Below are positions 9,167 to 16,815 of a DNA stretch of 64,000 nt, piece by piece; the stretch's first letter is position 1; every line of letters starts with the position of its first letter. Source of the stretch: a bacterium. Lineage in GTDB: Bacteria > Chloroflexota > Dormibacteria > Dormibacterales > Dormibacteraceae. Position numbers and translations under genes: made by a program. The notes below the pieces were generated by a model that had not been told where the DNA came from, did no database searches, and worked only from the letters and a program-made list of their open reading frames with translations. The stretch lies in contig SCQL01000009.1 of NCBI GenBank assembly GCA_004299235.1, forward strand, positions 62,001 through 126,000, written 5' to 3'.

Positions 9167-10401
9167 CCGAGCGACGCCACACGGCACGCCTGGTGCTCAC
9201 CGGTCACATCATCGACTCGATGACCCTGCCGCAGGTGATGGACATGGTCATGGACCTGGGTGGGAACTTCACCATCGAAGAGCTCAAGGTCGGCCAGCAC
9301 AAAACCGACACGTCGCTCTGCCGGATGGAGGTGGTCGCCGGTTCGGCGGCGCTGCTGGACCGCATCGTCCGCCGCGCCCGCGCCCTGGGCGCCACCGCCG
9401 AATCCGAGCAGCCGGTCCGCCTCGAGCGGGTGACGCAGGAGGGCGTCTTCCCCGAAGGCTTTTACTCGACCAGCAACCTGCCCACCGAGGTCCTACTGGG
9501 GGAGCGATGGGTGCCGGTCGAGAACATGGAGATGGACTGCGCCATCGCCGTCGACCGCGGGAACGGCCGCGCGAGGTGCATCGTGTTCCAGGGCGCCAAG
9601 CCTGGGATGGAGATCGTGATCGGGCACCGGGGCGTCCGCGTCACCCCCCTGGAGCGCTCGCGCCAGACCGAGATCTTCAGCTTCATGGGCAGCGAGGTCT
9701 CGGCCGAGAAGCCGAAGAAGGTGCTCATCGCGGGCATCGCCGAGGAGATGCGGCAGATCCATGCGGCCGGCGGCCGCATCGCGGTCGTGGCCGGCCCCGC
9801 GGTGGTTCACACCGGCGCCGGACGGTACCTGTCCCGGCTGATCGAGCTCGGCTTCGTCCAGGTGCTGTTCGCCGGCAACGCGCTGGCCGTCCACGACGTC
9901 GAGTCGGCGCTGTTCGGCACCGCGCTCGGGGTGAACATCGAGAGCGGGCTTGCGATCGAGCACGGGCACGAACACCACATGCGAGCCGTCAACCGCGTCC
10001 GGGCGGCCGGCGGGCTGCGGCAGATGGTCAAGAGCGGGCAGCTGAAATCCGGGGTCATGAAGTCCGCCATCGACCACGGGATCGAGTTCGTCCTCGCCGG
10101 TTCGGTGCGCGACGACGGCCCGTTGCCGGATGTCATCACCGACATGATCGAAGCGCAGCAGCGCATGCGGGCGGCGCTCACCGGCGTGCGCATGGCGCTG
10201 ATGCTCTCGACCATGCTGCACTCCATCGCCACCGGGAACATGCTCCCGGCGGGCGTGCGAACCGTGTGCGTGGACATCAACCCGGCGGTGGTGACCAAGC
10301 TGGCGGACCGCGGGAGCTGGCAGTCGATCGGCCTGGTCACCGATGTCGAGTCTTTCTTGCGCGAACTGGCCCAAGTCATGGAAACTGGGGCCCATGGGTA
10401 A
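9163..10401 (+). CDS. LOR/SDH-type protein (TIGR00300 family), probable archaeal-type ornithine cyclodeaminase (412 aa)
   Basis: Matches the family known as the LOR/SDH bifunctional enzyme conserved region. Members include the methanogen ornithine cyclodeaminase and the C-terminal half of cyanobacterial arginine dihydrolase/AgrE proteins, which make proline from ornithine with bound NAD. Seen here: an N-terminal domain with GHIIDSMTLPQVMD and GGNFTIEELKVG, then a Rossmann-like second half (RIAVVAGPAVVHTGAG, VLFAGNALAVHDVE). The N-terminal arginine dihydrolase domain of AgrE is absent. Start GTG 9163 overlaps the pyrF stop (GTGA), so the two are co-translated. The family call is firm; the reaction is inferred from relatives. 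Confidence 0.85.
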   Translation: MTERRHTARLVLTGHIIDSMTLPQVMDMVMDLGGNFTIEELKVGQHKTDTSLCRMEVVAGSAALLDRIVRRARALGATAESEQPVRLERVTQEGVFPEGFYSTSNLPTEVLLGERWVPVENMEMDCAIAVDRGNGRARCIVFQGAKPGMEIVIGHRGVRVTPLERSRQTEIFSFMGSEVSAEKPKKVLIAGIAEEMRQIHAAGGRIAVVAGPAVVHTGAGRYLSRLIELGFVQVLFAGNALAVHDVESALFGTALGVNIESGLAIEHGHEHHMRAVNRVRAAGGLRQMVKSGQLKSGVMKSAIDHGIEFVLAGSVRDDGPLPDVITDMIEAQQRMRAALTGVRMALMLSTMLHSIATGNMLPAGVRTVCVDINPAVVTKLADRGSWQSIGLVTDVESFLRELAQVMETGAHG

Positions 10402-10537
10402 AGGACGCGACAAACAGGGCCGCGAGGCCAAGAAGAAAAAGAAGGCAAAGCAGCCGGGTGGACCGCCCGCCGACGGCCAGTTCCGCCACCACTCGGTGGT
10501 GACCAGCCAGCCGGAGCCGCCGAAAGCCGCCGAGTAG
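10394..10537 (+). CDS. Small lysine-rich hypothetical protein (47 aa)
   Basis: Begins at ATG 10394, inside the last 8 bases of the preceding gene. The N-terminal third is strongly basic (GKGRDKQGREAKKKKKAK), followed by a Gly/Pro-rich stretch and an acidic C-terminus. There is no cysteine and no hydrophobic segment. It may be a nucleic-acid-binding or ribosome-associated peptide, but nothing in the sequence proves that. I do not recognise a family. The overlap with the upstream frame supports a real, coupled gene, yet such a short frame could be chance. Confidence 0.5.
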   Translation: MGKGRDKQGREAKKKKKAKQPGGPPADGQFRHHSVVTSQPEPPKAAE

Positions 10538-10602
10538 CCGCCGCGGGGAGCGGGCGGCGGCAGGCCGCTGTACCCGCGCCGCGTGTGGTCGGTTTTAGCG
10601 CC

Positions 10603-10632
10603 TTGACACGATGACGCGCCGCGGCGTACTGT
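10603..10632 (+). promoter_or_regulatory. Sigma-70-type promoter of the acyl-CoA dehydrogenase gene
   Basis: TTGACA at 10603-10608 is a perfect -35 box. TACTGT at 10627-10632 is a plausible -10 box, with an 18-base spacer. It lies 55 bases upstream of ATG 10687, in the 149-base gap after the small basic gene. Confidence 0.65.
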
Positions 10633-10645
10633 GCGTGGGCAGAAC

Positions 10646-10661
10646 GGTACGTACCAGTACC
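10646..10661. promoter_or_regulatory. Palindromic operator candidate downstream of the promoter
   Basis: GGTACGTACC (10646-10655) is a perfect palindrome. It is followed by another GTACC (10657-10661), giving a second nested inverted repeat. It lies about 14 bases after the -10 box, where a repressor would block initiation. The TetR gene just downstream of the dehydrogenase is the obvious candidate binder; that link is inferred. Confidence 0.5.
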
Positions 10662-10686
10662 AAAGCGGTTCCATGCAGGAGTCGAG

Positions 10687-11880
10687 ATGGTTTCTTTCGA
10701 GCTGACCGACGAGCAGCGTGAGATTCGTGACTGGGTCCACGACTTCGCCGAGAAGGAGATCCGCCCGGTCGCGGCCCAATACGACGAGGCGGAGGAGTTC
10801 CCCTGGCCGATCCTCAAGAAGGCGGCCGAGGTGGGCCTCTACGGCGTCGACTTCCTGCAGCAGACGTACGCCGACTCGACCGGGATCATGCCCGCGCTCG
10901 TCGCCGAGGAGCTGACCTGGGGCTGCGCCGGCATCGCTCTGGCCATCCAGGGCACCGGCCTGCCGATCGCCGCCATCTTCTCGCAGGGCACGCCGGAGCA
11001 GATCGCGACCTGGATCCCGGCCTGCTTCGGCACGGTTGAGAAACCCGCGCTGGGCGCGTTCGCCGTGACCGAGCCCGACGCCGGGTCGGACGTGTCGTCG
11101 ATGAAGACCCGCGCCGTGCGCTCGAACGGCGATTGGGTGATCAACGGCCAGAAGATCTTCATCACCAACGGCGGGATCGCGGACGTCCACGTCGTCGTGG
11201 CGGCGGTCGAGCCGGAGCTCGGCACGCGTGGGCAGGCGAGCTTTGTCGTCCCGCCCGGGACCAAGGGCCTGCGCATGGGCAAGAAGGAAAAGAAGATGGG
11301 CATCCGAGCCTCGCACACCGCCGAGGTGCTGCTCGAGGACTGCACGATCCCGCTGGAGAACGTGCTCGGCGGCATGGACAAGCTCGAGGCCAGGCTCGCC
11401 CGCGCCCACGCGGGCACACATCAGCGCTCGTCGGTGGCCCTCAAGACCTTCGAGCTGTCACGCCCCATCGTCGGCGCCCAGGCGCTGGGCATCGCGCGGG
11501 CGGCGTTCGAGTTCGCGCTGCGGTACGCGAAGGAGCGCAGGCAGTTCGGCAAGCCTCTGATCGAGAACGAAGCGATCGCCTTCATGCTCGCCGACATGGC
11601 GACCGAGATCGAGGCGACGCGGGCTCTGATCTGGCGCGCGCTGTGGGAGGGCCGCAACGGGGGAGAGTTCAAGAAGGCCGAGGGCTCGATGGCCAAGCTG
11701 AAGGCCGGCGAGGTGGCGGTGAAGGTCACCGAGCAGGCGATCCAGATCTGCGGCGGCTACGGCTACATCCGCGACTTCCCCGTCGAGAAGTGGCACCGCG
11801 ATGCCAAAATCTACACCCTGTTCGAAGGCACGAGCGAAATCCAGCGGCTGGTCATATCCCGCGCCCTGGCGCGCGACTAG
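10687..11880 (+). CDS. Acyl-CoA dehydrogenase (397 aa)
   Basis: Flavoprotein of fatty-acid or branched-chain acyl-CoA oxidation. The usual three-domain layout is visible: a helical N-domain (LTDEQREIRDWVHDFAEKEI), the flavin contact segment FAVTEPDAGSDVSSMKT and ITNGG in the middle, and the C-terminal helical domain with RRQFGKPL and QICGGYGYIRDFPVEKWHRDAKI. The usual catalytic Glu position falls in TLFEGTSEIQ near the end. Start ATG 10687 with AGGAG 6 bases upstream. Its own promoter and palindromic operator lie upstream. A TetR regulator follows two bases after the stop. Chain-length specificity cannot be judged. Confidence 0.94.
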   Translation: MVSFELTDEQREIRDWVHDFAEKEIRPVAAQYDEAEEFPWPILKKAAEVGLYGVDFLQQTYADSTGIMPALVAEELTWGCAGIALAIQGTGLPIAAIFSQGTPEQIATWIPACFGTVEKPALGAFAVTEPDAGSDVSSMKTRAVRSNGDWVINGQKIFITNGGIADVHVVVAAVEPELGTRGQASFVVPPGTKGLRMGKKEKKMGIRASHTAEVLLEDCTIPLENVLGGMDKLEARLARAHAGTHQRSSVALKTFELSRPIVGAQALGIARAAFEFALRYAKERRQFGKPLIENEAIAFMLADMATEIEATRALIWRALWEGRNGGEFKKAEGSMAKLKAGEVAVKVTEQAIQICGGYGYIRDFPVEKWHRDAKIYTLFEGTSEIQRLVISRALARD

Positions 11881-11881
11881 C

Positions 11882-12487
11882 TTGGCGGTCGCGGCGAGCT
11901 CGCCAGCCCAGCAGCGTCGCGATGCGAGGCTCGAGCGGCGCCGCCGGCGGATCGCCGAAGCCGCCCTGACGCTTTTTGCGACCCGCGGCTACAACCTGAC
12001 CTCGGTCGAAGAGATCGTGGCCCAGGCCAGGGCGTCGAAATCGGCGTTCTACGAGTGCTTCACCTCGAAGGAGCACTGCTTCCGGGAGCTGCTGGCCGAA
12101 GAGGGCGGGTCGCTGATCCATGAGGTGCTGACCCAGGCCGCCAGGGGCCACAACCACCGCGAGCGGCTGCGCTTGGGTATCACCACGTTCGTCCACTCGT
12201 GCTTCGAGCGCTCGGCGGTGGCGCGGCTGTTGATCGTCGAGTCGGTCGGGCTGAGCACCGGCGTCGATGCGGTGCGGCACGAGCTGCAGGGCCGGTTCGC
12301 CGGCGCCGTGGCGGAGGAGGTCCGGCACGCCATGCTCCACGATCCTTTTTATGCGGACAAGGACCCGCAGGTGTTCGGGCGGGCGGTGGTGGGGGCGGTC
12401 AGCGATGCCGTCGGCCACTTCCTGACCCACCCCGGCGTCGAGGCGGAGTCGCTGGCGGCGGGCCTGTGCCGCATCTTCGCCCCGTAG
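11882..12487 (+). CDS. TetR/AcrR-family transcriptional regulator (201 aa)
   Basis: N-terminal helix-turn-helix: RIAEAALTLFATRGYNLTSVEEI followed by ASKSAFYECFTSKEHCF, the classic TetR_N pattern. The helical C-terminal ligand domain is not family-specific. TTG 11882, right after the dehydrogenase stop, is taken as the start because it gives the usual short basic lead-in; the upstream in-frame ATG 11801 lies inside the dehydrogenase. Most likely a repressor sensing an acyl-CoA and acting at the palindrome near 10646, though this is inferred from position only. Confidence 0.88.
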   Translation: MAVAASSPAQQRRDARLERRRRRIAEAALTLFATRGYNLTSVEEIVAQARASKSAFYECFTSKEHCFRELLAEEGGSLIHEVLTQAARGHNHRERLRLGITTFVHSCFERSAVARLLIVESVGLSTGVDAVRHELQGRFAGAVAEEVRHAMLHDPFYADKDPQVFGRAVVGAVSDAVGHFLTHPGVEAESLAAGLCRIFAP

Positions 12488-12521
12488 GCGCCCGGTACCC
12501 GGCGGGCCCCGGTAAACCCTC

Positions 12522-12550
12522 TTGCCTTCCGAACGCCTGTTCGCTACCAT
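12522..12550 (+). promoter_or_regulatory. LexA-controlled promoter of the 121-residue gene
   Basis: TTGCCT (12522-12527) and TACCAT (12545-12550) are separated by 17 bases. The spacer contains a perfect LexA/SOS box, CGAAC-GCCT-GTTCG, at 12530-12543. The layout matches the recA promoter in this window, where the box also fills the spacer. The predicted transcript would start about 7 bases before the ATG. Confidence 0.8.
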
Positions 12551-12563
12551 GTAACCCTCGAAC

Positions 12564-12929
12564 ATGCGTACCTTGAGCACCCGGGTGAGGCTGCGCCGGC
12601 TGATCCGCGCCCACGCCGAGGCGTCGGAGCGCCTCGCCTCCGAGCCTTCGGAGCGCGAGCTGGTCGCTTTGGTCGCCGCCCGGCTCCAGGGGCTGACCAC
12701 CGAGGTTCGTGAGGCCTGGCGCCGGGACCGGCTGGCCGGCCGCCTGGCGGACCCGCTGGACCGCTACGTCAGGGACGCCCTGCGCACACTCCAGCTGGCG
12801 ATCGCCGGGCTCGAGCAAAAAGGCGCCGACCTCGAGCTGCTGCGGCGCGATTTTGAAGTCGCCGCGCTGCCGCTCGAGATCTTCATGCGCGGCCTGGACG
12901 CCGAGCCGGCGCTGCAGCGCTCCGCCTGA
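12564..12929 (+). CDS. Uncharacterised helical protein, predicted SOS-regulon member (121 aa)
   Basis: I recognise no family. The protein is short, rich in Arg, Leu, Ala and Glu, and looks entirely helical, with no cysteine and no membrane segment. It is basic at the N-terminus (RTLSTRVRLRRLIRAH) and more acidic at the C-terminus. What marks it out is its promoter: a perfect CGAAC-N4-GTTCG LexA box sits between the -35 and -10 elements at 12522-12550. The near absence of a leader (no Shine-Dalgarno before ATG 12564) suggests leaderless translation. It lies 1.2 kb from lexA. A role in DNA damage is inferred from regulation only. Confidence 0.75.
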   Translation: MRTLSTRVRLRRLIRAHAEASERLASEPSERELVALVAARLQGLTTEVREAWRRDRLAGRLADPLDRYVRDALRTLQLAIAGLEQKGADLELLRRDFEVAALPLEIFMRGLDAEPALQRSA

Positions 12930-13020
12930 AGGTTTGCACCCGGCCGCGGCCAAGGAGCGTGAGCGAAAGCCCGAATTGCACCTCGATCTCGTATGGTAGC
13001 GATAAGCGTCATTATCAGCA

Positions 13021-13061
13021 CCAACCAGCCGGACCCTGGGGCCGCTCCGGGGCCTGGTTGG
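13021..13061. terminator. Hairpin between convergent genes
   Basis: CCAACCAG (13021-13028) pairs with CTGGTTGG (13054-13061), and the GC-rich interior can fold further. It sits between the convergent 121-residue gene and the glutaredoxin-like gene. There is no strong T-run, so termination is probable but not certain. The rest of the 143-base gap shows nothing. Confidence 0.45.
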
Positions 13062-13072
13062 GCCTCCCTCGC

Positions 13073-13294
13073 CTAGCTACCGAGGGCCCGCCGGAGCTGA
13101 TCGGGCAGGATTCGGCCTTCGGCGATGACCCGGCCGTCGAGGAGCACGACCGGGACGCGCCAGTCGTACTGGGCGAACAGCTCGACGTCGGCGTCGACGT
13201 CGGCCAGCGCGACCTCCAGGCCGAGCTCGCGCAGGAGGCTCAGCGCCTGCTCGCAAAGGTGACAGCCTTGCCGGGAGACGAGCACCAGGGCCAT
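13073..13294 (-). CDS. Glutaredoxin-like thiol-redox protein (73 aa)
   Basis: A minimal thioredoxin fold of the DUF836/glutaredoxin-like type. It has a CxxC redox motif right after the first strand (SRQGCHLCEQA), a cis-Pro segment (YDWRVPVVLLDG) and a C-terminal helix (RILPDQLRRAL). ATG 13294. It probably reduces or senses disulfides in the cytoplasm; the partner is unknown. It stands alone 22 bases downstream of the yneA-like gene on the same strand, so it may be read from the same SOS promoter. Confidence 0.8.
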   Translation of the reverse strand: MALVLVSRQGCHLCEQALSLLRELGLEVALADVDADVELFAQYDWRVPVVLLDGRVIAEGRILPDQLRRALGS

Positions 13295-13316
13295 GCGTCG
13301 AGGCTACATCGAATCC

Positions 13317-13628
13317 CTAGGCCGGCACGCGGAGCGTCTCCCCGGCGGTGATCAGCGGGCTGCTCAGACGATTGAGGCGCTCGATGTCCTCCACCCGGGC
13401 GCGCACGTCGTCGCTCGGATAGCGTTCGGCGGCGATCGACCAGATCGTGTCGCCGGGCTGGACCACGACCCTGGCTTCGGTGGGCGCTGTGCCGCCGTGC
13501 GCCACCACCGCCAGGCTGACGCTCACCGCCAGGGACAGGCCGATCACCGCCGCCAGCCGGCGGAAATGGCGCAGGCCGGCGTGACGGGTGGATCGGAGGG
13601 GGCGGATTCCGTAGGCGGTGGCGTACAT
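13317..13628 (-). CDS. LysM-domain membrane protein, YneA-like SOS division inhibitor candidate (103 aa)
   Basis: A basic N-terminus is followed by one hydrophobic helix (about residues 24-43) and an extracytoplasmic LysM domain: VVVQPGDTIWSIAAERYP and ERLNRLSSPLITAGETLRVP. This layout, the size and the divergent position next to lexA match YneA of Firmicutes and similar actinobacterial proteins, which delay septum formation during DNA damage. ATG 13628 is only a few bases after the predicted transcription start. The promoter TTGACA-N17-TACAGT carries a LexA box in its spacer. Location and LexA control support the call; sequence identity between such proteins is normally low. Confidence 0.8.
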   Translation of the reverse strand: MYATAYGIRPLRSTRHAGLRHFRRLAAVIGLSLAVSVSLAVVAHGGTAPTEARVVVQPGDTIWSIAAERYPSDDVRARVEDIERLNRLSSPLITAGETLRVPA

Positions 13629-13639
13629 CTGTTCGGCGC

Positions 13640-13668
13640 ACTGTAACGAACGCGCGTTTGGTTGTCAA
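13640..13668 (-). promoter_or_regulatory. yneA-like promoter with LexA box
   Basis: On the minus strand TTGACA (13668-13663) and TACAGT (13645-13640) are 17 bases apart. The spacer holds the LexA box whose plus-strand reading is CGAAC-GCGC-GTTTG (13647-13660). Confidence 0.82.
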
Positions 13669-13674
13669 GCGGCC

Positions 13675-13714
13675 CGAACAAAGGTTTGCTCATCAGCCGT
13701 AATGGTGCTAGCAT
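13675..13714 (+). promoter_or_regulatory. lexA promoter with LexA box (autoregulation)
   Basis: CGAAC-AAAG-GTTTG (13675-13688) overlaps a TTGCTC -35 box (13686-13691). TAGCAT follows as -10 (13709-13714) after 17 bases. It lies 28 bp from the box that serves the divergent gene, so each promoter has its own operator. Confidence 0.78.
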
Positions 13715-13754
13715 GGGCGGCAACGTCCCCACCACGCGCTGGAGAAGACACGAA

Positions 13755-14369
13755 GTGAACGAACAGCTCACCGAACGGCAGACCAAGATCCTCGACTACA
13801 TCCGCTACGTGACCCGGGTGCGCAGCTATCCCCCGAGCGTGCGCGAGATCGGCGAGGCGGTCGGTCTCAGCTCGAGCTCGACCGTCCACAACCACCTCAA
13901 CCAGCTCGAGCGGCGCGGCCTCATCCGCCGCGATCCCAGCAAGTCGCGCACGGTCCAGCTCGTCCAGGACGCCGAGGTCGACAAGCAGAGGCGCAACGCC
14001 GTCTCCGTGCCGGTCGTCGGCAACGTCGCCGCGGGAGCTCCGATCCTGGCCGAGCAGAACATCGAAGACCACGTGCTGCTCTCGTCGGAGATGGCCCAGG
14101 AGGGCTTCTTCCTCCTTCGCGTCCGGGGCGACAGCATGATCAACGCCGGCATCCTGGACAGCGACATGGTCCTCGTGCGGCCCCAGCAGGAGGCGCCTCA
14201 GGGCGCCATCGTCGTCGCTCTGGTCGACGGCGACGCGACCGTGAAGAGGTTTGAGCGCGGCAACGGCAACGTTCGCCTGGTGGCGGAGAATCCGGCCTAC
14301 GAGCCGATCGTGACCACCAACGTGAACCTGGTCGGCGTCGTCCGCGGGGTGATCAGGCTCTTCCGCTAG
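13755..14369 (+). CDS. lexA: LexA repressor (204 aa)
   Basis: SOS master repressor. The N-terminal winged helix (TERQTKILDYIRYVT, then PSVREIGEAVGLSSSSTVHNHL) is followed by the S24 peptidase domain. That domain has the Ala-Gly self-cleavage site (GNVAAGAPILAE), the catalytic Ser in RGDSMINAGI and the catalytic Lys in GDATVKRFE. GTG 13755 with GGAG 10 bases upstream is chosen; an in-frame ATG at 13713 would add 14 residues but falls on the -10 box. Its own operator lies upstream. The 3' end overlaps convergent hflX by 17 bases. Confidence 0.96.
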   Translation: MNEQLTERQTKILDYIRYVTRVRSYPPSVREIGEAVGLSSSSTVHNHLNQLERRGLIRRDPSKSRTVQLVQDAEVDKQRRNAVSVPVVGNVAAGAPILAEQNIEDHVLLSSEMAQEGFFLLRVRGDSMINAGILDSDMVLVRPQQEAPQGAIVVALVDGDATVKRFERGNGNVRLVAENPAYEPIVTTNVNLVGVVRGVIRLFR

Positions 14370-15651
14370 CGGAGCTGAAGGCCTGGAAGCGCCTGGCGGC
14401 GTGACGCGGCACCCAGCCCCAGGCCCTGGTGCCGCCTTCGACGTACTCCGTGCGCTCGACACCGCCGACCTTGCGCAGGGCGGCGAGCACGCCCTCGCTG
14501 CCGTACGGGACGAGGATCTCCAAGCTCACCGTGTCGCCACGACTCGATCCGTCCACGGCGGCGAGCAGGTCGAGCAGTCCGGTGCGGGTGGTGGCCGAGA
14601 TGGCCACCGCGCCGGGATAGCGCGCTGAAAGCAGGCCGACCGCCCGCCGCCGCGCCGCCGGCCCAAGGAGATCCACCTTGTTGAGGGCGACGACGCGAGG
14701 CTTGCCGGCCGCTCCCAGATCGGCGAGCACCTGATCCACGGTCGCCGCCTGCTCTTCGACGGCGGGCGAGCTGATGTCCAGCACCTGAAGGATCAGGTCC
14801 GCCTCGGTCACCTCCTCGAGCGTCGCGCGGAAGGCGGCGACCAGGTCGGTCGGCAGCTTCTGGATGAAGCCCACCGTGTCCGTGACCAGCATCTCGCGCC
14901 CGCTCGACAGCTCGAACCGTCGCGTCGTCGGGTCGAGGGTCGCGAACACGCGCTGCTCGGCCCGAACGTCGGCGCCGGTCAGCGCGTTGAGCAGGGTCGA
15001 CTTGCCGGCGTTCGTGTAGCCGACGATCGCCGCCGTCTCGAGCTCCGCGCGCCTCCGCCCGGTTCGCTGCTGGTGTCGCTGCGAGCGCACCTGCTCGATC
15101 TCGCGCTCGAGGTCGCGCATGCGCTTGCGAATCCGCCGCTTCTCGACCTCGATCTGCTGCTCACCAAAACCGCCCCGTGCCCCCACCCCGCCACGCCGGC
15201 CGCCAACCTGGCGGTCGTACGCGTAAGCCCCGATCAGGCGTGGCAGGAGGTGATGCAGCCTCGCCGCTTCGACCTGCAGGCGGCCCTCGTGCGTGCGCGC
15301 ATGCTGGGCGAAGATCTCCAGGATCACCTCGGTACGGTCGAGCACCCGCGTCTTGAGCGCCTTTTCGAGGTTGCGCTGCTGCCTCGGGCTCAGGTCCTCG
15401 TTGCAGATGACGAGGTCGAATCCGCCCTCCAGCCTCATCTCGCGCAGGGCATCGACCTTGCCCATGCCGATGAAGTGCGCCGGGTCGACCTCGCTGCGGC
15501 GCTGCACCTCCGAGCCCACGACCTCGGCGCCCGCCGTGCGTGCCAGGTCCGCGAGCTCTGCCATCTGCTCTCGGACCAGGTCCGAAGCCGTGCCGGGGAG
15601 CAGCACCCCGACCAGATACGCCCGCTCTCGCGGACTGCTGGTCGTGATCAG
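14353..15651 (-). CDS. hflX: GTPase HflX (432 aa), probable CTG start
   Basis: Ribosome-associated GTPase that splits stalled or stressed 70S particles. The N-domain begins RERAYLVGVLLPG, with AHFIGMGKVDALRE and DLSPRQQRNLE. A coiled segment with the GGxGERQxE-like GARGGFGEQQIEVEKRRI follows, then the G domain with GYTNAGKST (G1), DTVGFIQKLP (G3) and NKVD (G4). No ATG, GTG or TTG lies in frame before the conserved N-terminus. CTG at 15651 overlaps the dapL stop as CTGA and has GAGGAA about 9 bases upstream. The first in-frame canonical codon, a GTG, falls inside RAYLVGV and would cut the first strand. Confidence 0.93.
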   Translation of the reverse strand: MITTSSPRERAYLVGVLLPGTASDLVREQMAELADLARTAGAEVVGSEVQRRSEVDPAHFIGMGKVDALREMRLEGGFDLVICNEDLSPRQQRNLEKALKTRVLDRTEVILEIFAQHARTHEGRLQVEAARLHHLLPRLIGAYAYDRQVGGRRGGVGARGGFGEQQIEVEKRRIRKRMRDLEREIEQVRSQRHQQRTGRRRAELETAAIVGYTNAGKSTLLNALTGADVRAEQRVFATLDPTTRRFELSSGREMLVTDTVGFIQKLPTDLVAAFRATLEEVTEADLILQVLDISSPAVEEQAATVDQVLADLGAAGKPRVVALNKVDLLGPAARRRAVGLLSARYPGAVAISATTRTGLLDLLAAVDGSSRGDTVSLEILVPYGSEGVLAALRKVGGVERTEYVEGGTRAWGWVPRHAARRFQAFSSASGRA

Positions 15652-16811
15652 AGGGTGAGCTTCCTCAAACGCGCCATGGCCTCTTCGAGACGGGGGTCGG
15701 GCGCCGTCACGGAAAGCCGGAAGTAGCCTTCGCCGTGAGCCCCAAAGCCGACACCGGGCGTGATGTTCACGCCCACCTCGTCCAGCACGTGGCCGGCGAA
15801 GCCGATCGAGTCGTATCCCTTCGGGATCGGCGCCCACACGTAAAAGGTTGCGCGCGGTGGCCGGATGGTCCAACCGAGGTCGTTGAGCGTGTCCGCCACG
15901 AGCCGGTGGCGACGCGCGTAGATCTCGCACGCCGCATGCGTGTCCTCCTCCCCACCCTTCAGCGCTTCGATCGCGGCCCACTGCACCGCCTGGAAGATCC
16001 CGGAGTCGATGTTGGTCTTCAGCTGGCCGATGAGGCCGACCAGGTCGGCGCGGCCGCACACCCAGCCGATGCGCCAGCCGGTCATGTTGTACGTCTTCGA
16101 CAGGGAGTGGAACTCGAGCCCGACTTCCTTCGCGCCTGGGATCTCGAACAGGCTGAGCGGTCGGTAGCCGTCGAAGGCGATCTCCGAATACGGAGCGTCG
16201 TGACACAGCACGATGCCGTGTTCTCGACAGAACGCGACGGCGCGCTCGAGGAACTCGCGGCCCGCCACGGCCGCGGTCGGATTGTTGGGATAGTTCAGCC
16301 ACATGAGCCGGGCGCGCCGCGCGACGTCGTGTGGAATCGCCTCCAGGTCGGGCAGCCATTCGTTCTCCGCCCGCAGCGGCATCACGTATGGCTCTGCGCC
16401 CGCCATCAGCGCGCCCGTCACATAAACGGTGTAGCCGGGATCCGGCGCGAGGACGACGTCACCCGGGTCGACCAGCGCCAGGGGCACGTGGCTGATCCCA
16501 TCCTTGGAGCCGAGCGTGGGCAGGATTTCCGTGGTCGGATCCAGTCCCACGCCGGATCGCTCTCGGTACCAACCGGCAATCGCCTCGCGCAGCTCGGCCA
16601 GGCCGAAGTACGACGGGTACCGATGGTTGGCGGGATCGGCCGCGGCCTCCTGCAGGACGCTGACGATCCGCCGCGGCGTCGGCAGGTCCGGGTCGCCGAC
16701 GCCCAGCGAGATGACATCGACGCCTGATCGCTTCTTCTCCTGCACCTTGCGGTCGATCTCGGCGAAGAGATAAGGCGGTATCAGGCCCAACCGCTTTGCC
16801 CCCGGCGACAT
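15648..16811 (-). CDS. dapL: LL-diaminopimelate aminotransferase (387 aa)
   Basis: Fold-type I PLP aminotransferase that makes LL-diaminopimelate directly from tetrahydrodipicolinate, bypassing the succinylase branch. Features: PPYLFAEIDRKVQE start, SLGVGDPDLPTP, NYPNNPTAAVAG, the PLP lysine in HSLSKTYNMTGWRIG, and the C-terminal GEGYFRLSVTAP. These fit DapL, and asd, dapA and dapB occur in the same window, supporting the call; another class I aminotransferase remains possible. ATG 16811 lies four bases after the miaA stop; TTG 16823 is an alternative. Its stop overlaps the hflX start. Confidence 0.88.
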   Translation of the reverse strand: MSPGAKRLGLIPPYLFAEIDRKVQEKKRSGVDVISLGVGDPDLPTPRRIVSVLQEAAADPANHRYPSYFGLAELREAIAGWYRERSGVGLDPTTEILPTLGSKDGISHVPLALVDPGDVVLAPDPGYTVYVTGALMAGAEPYVMPLRAENEWLPDLEAIPHDVARRARLMWLNYPNNPTAAVAGREFLERAVAFCREHGIVLCHDAPYSEIAFDGYRPLSLFEIPGAKEVGLEFHSLSKTYNMTGWRIGWVCGRADLVGLIGQLKTNIDSGIFQAVQWAAIEALKGGEEDTHAACEIYARRHRLVADTLNDLGWTIRPPRATFYVWAPIPKGYDSIGFAGHVLDEVGVNITPGVGFGAHGEGYFRLSVTAPDPRLEEAMARLRKLTL

Positions 16812-16815
16812 CGTC

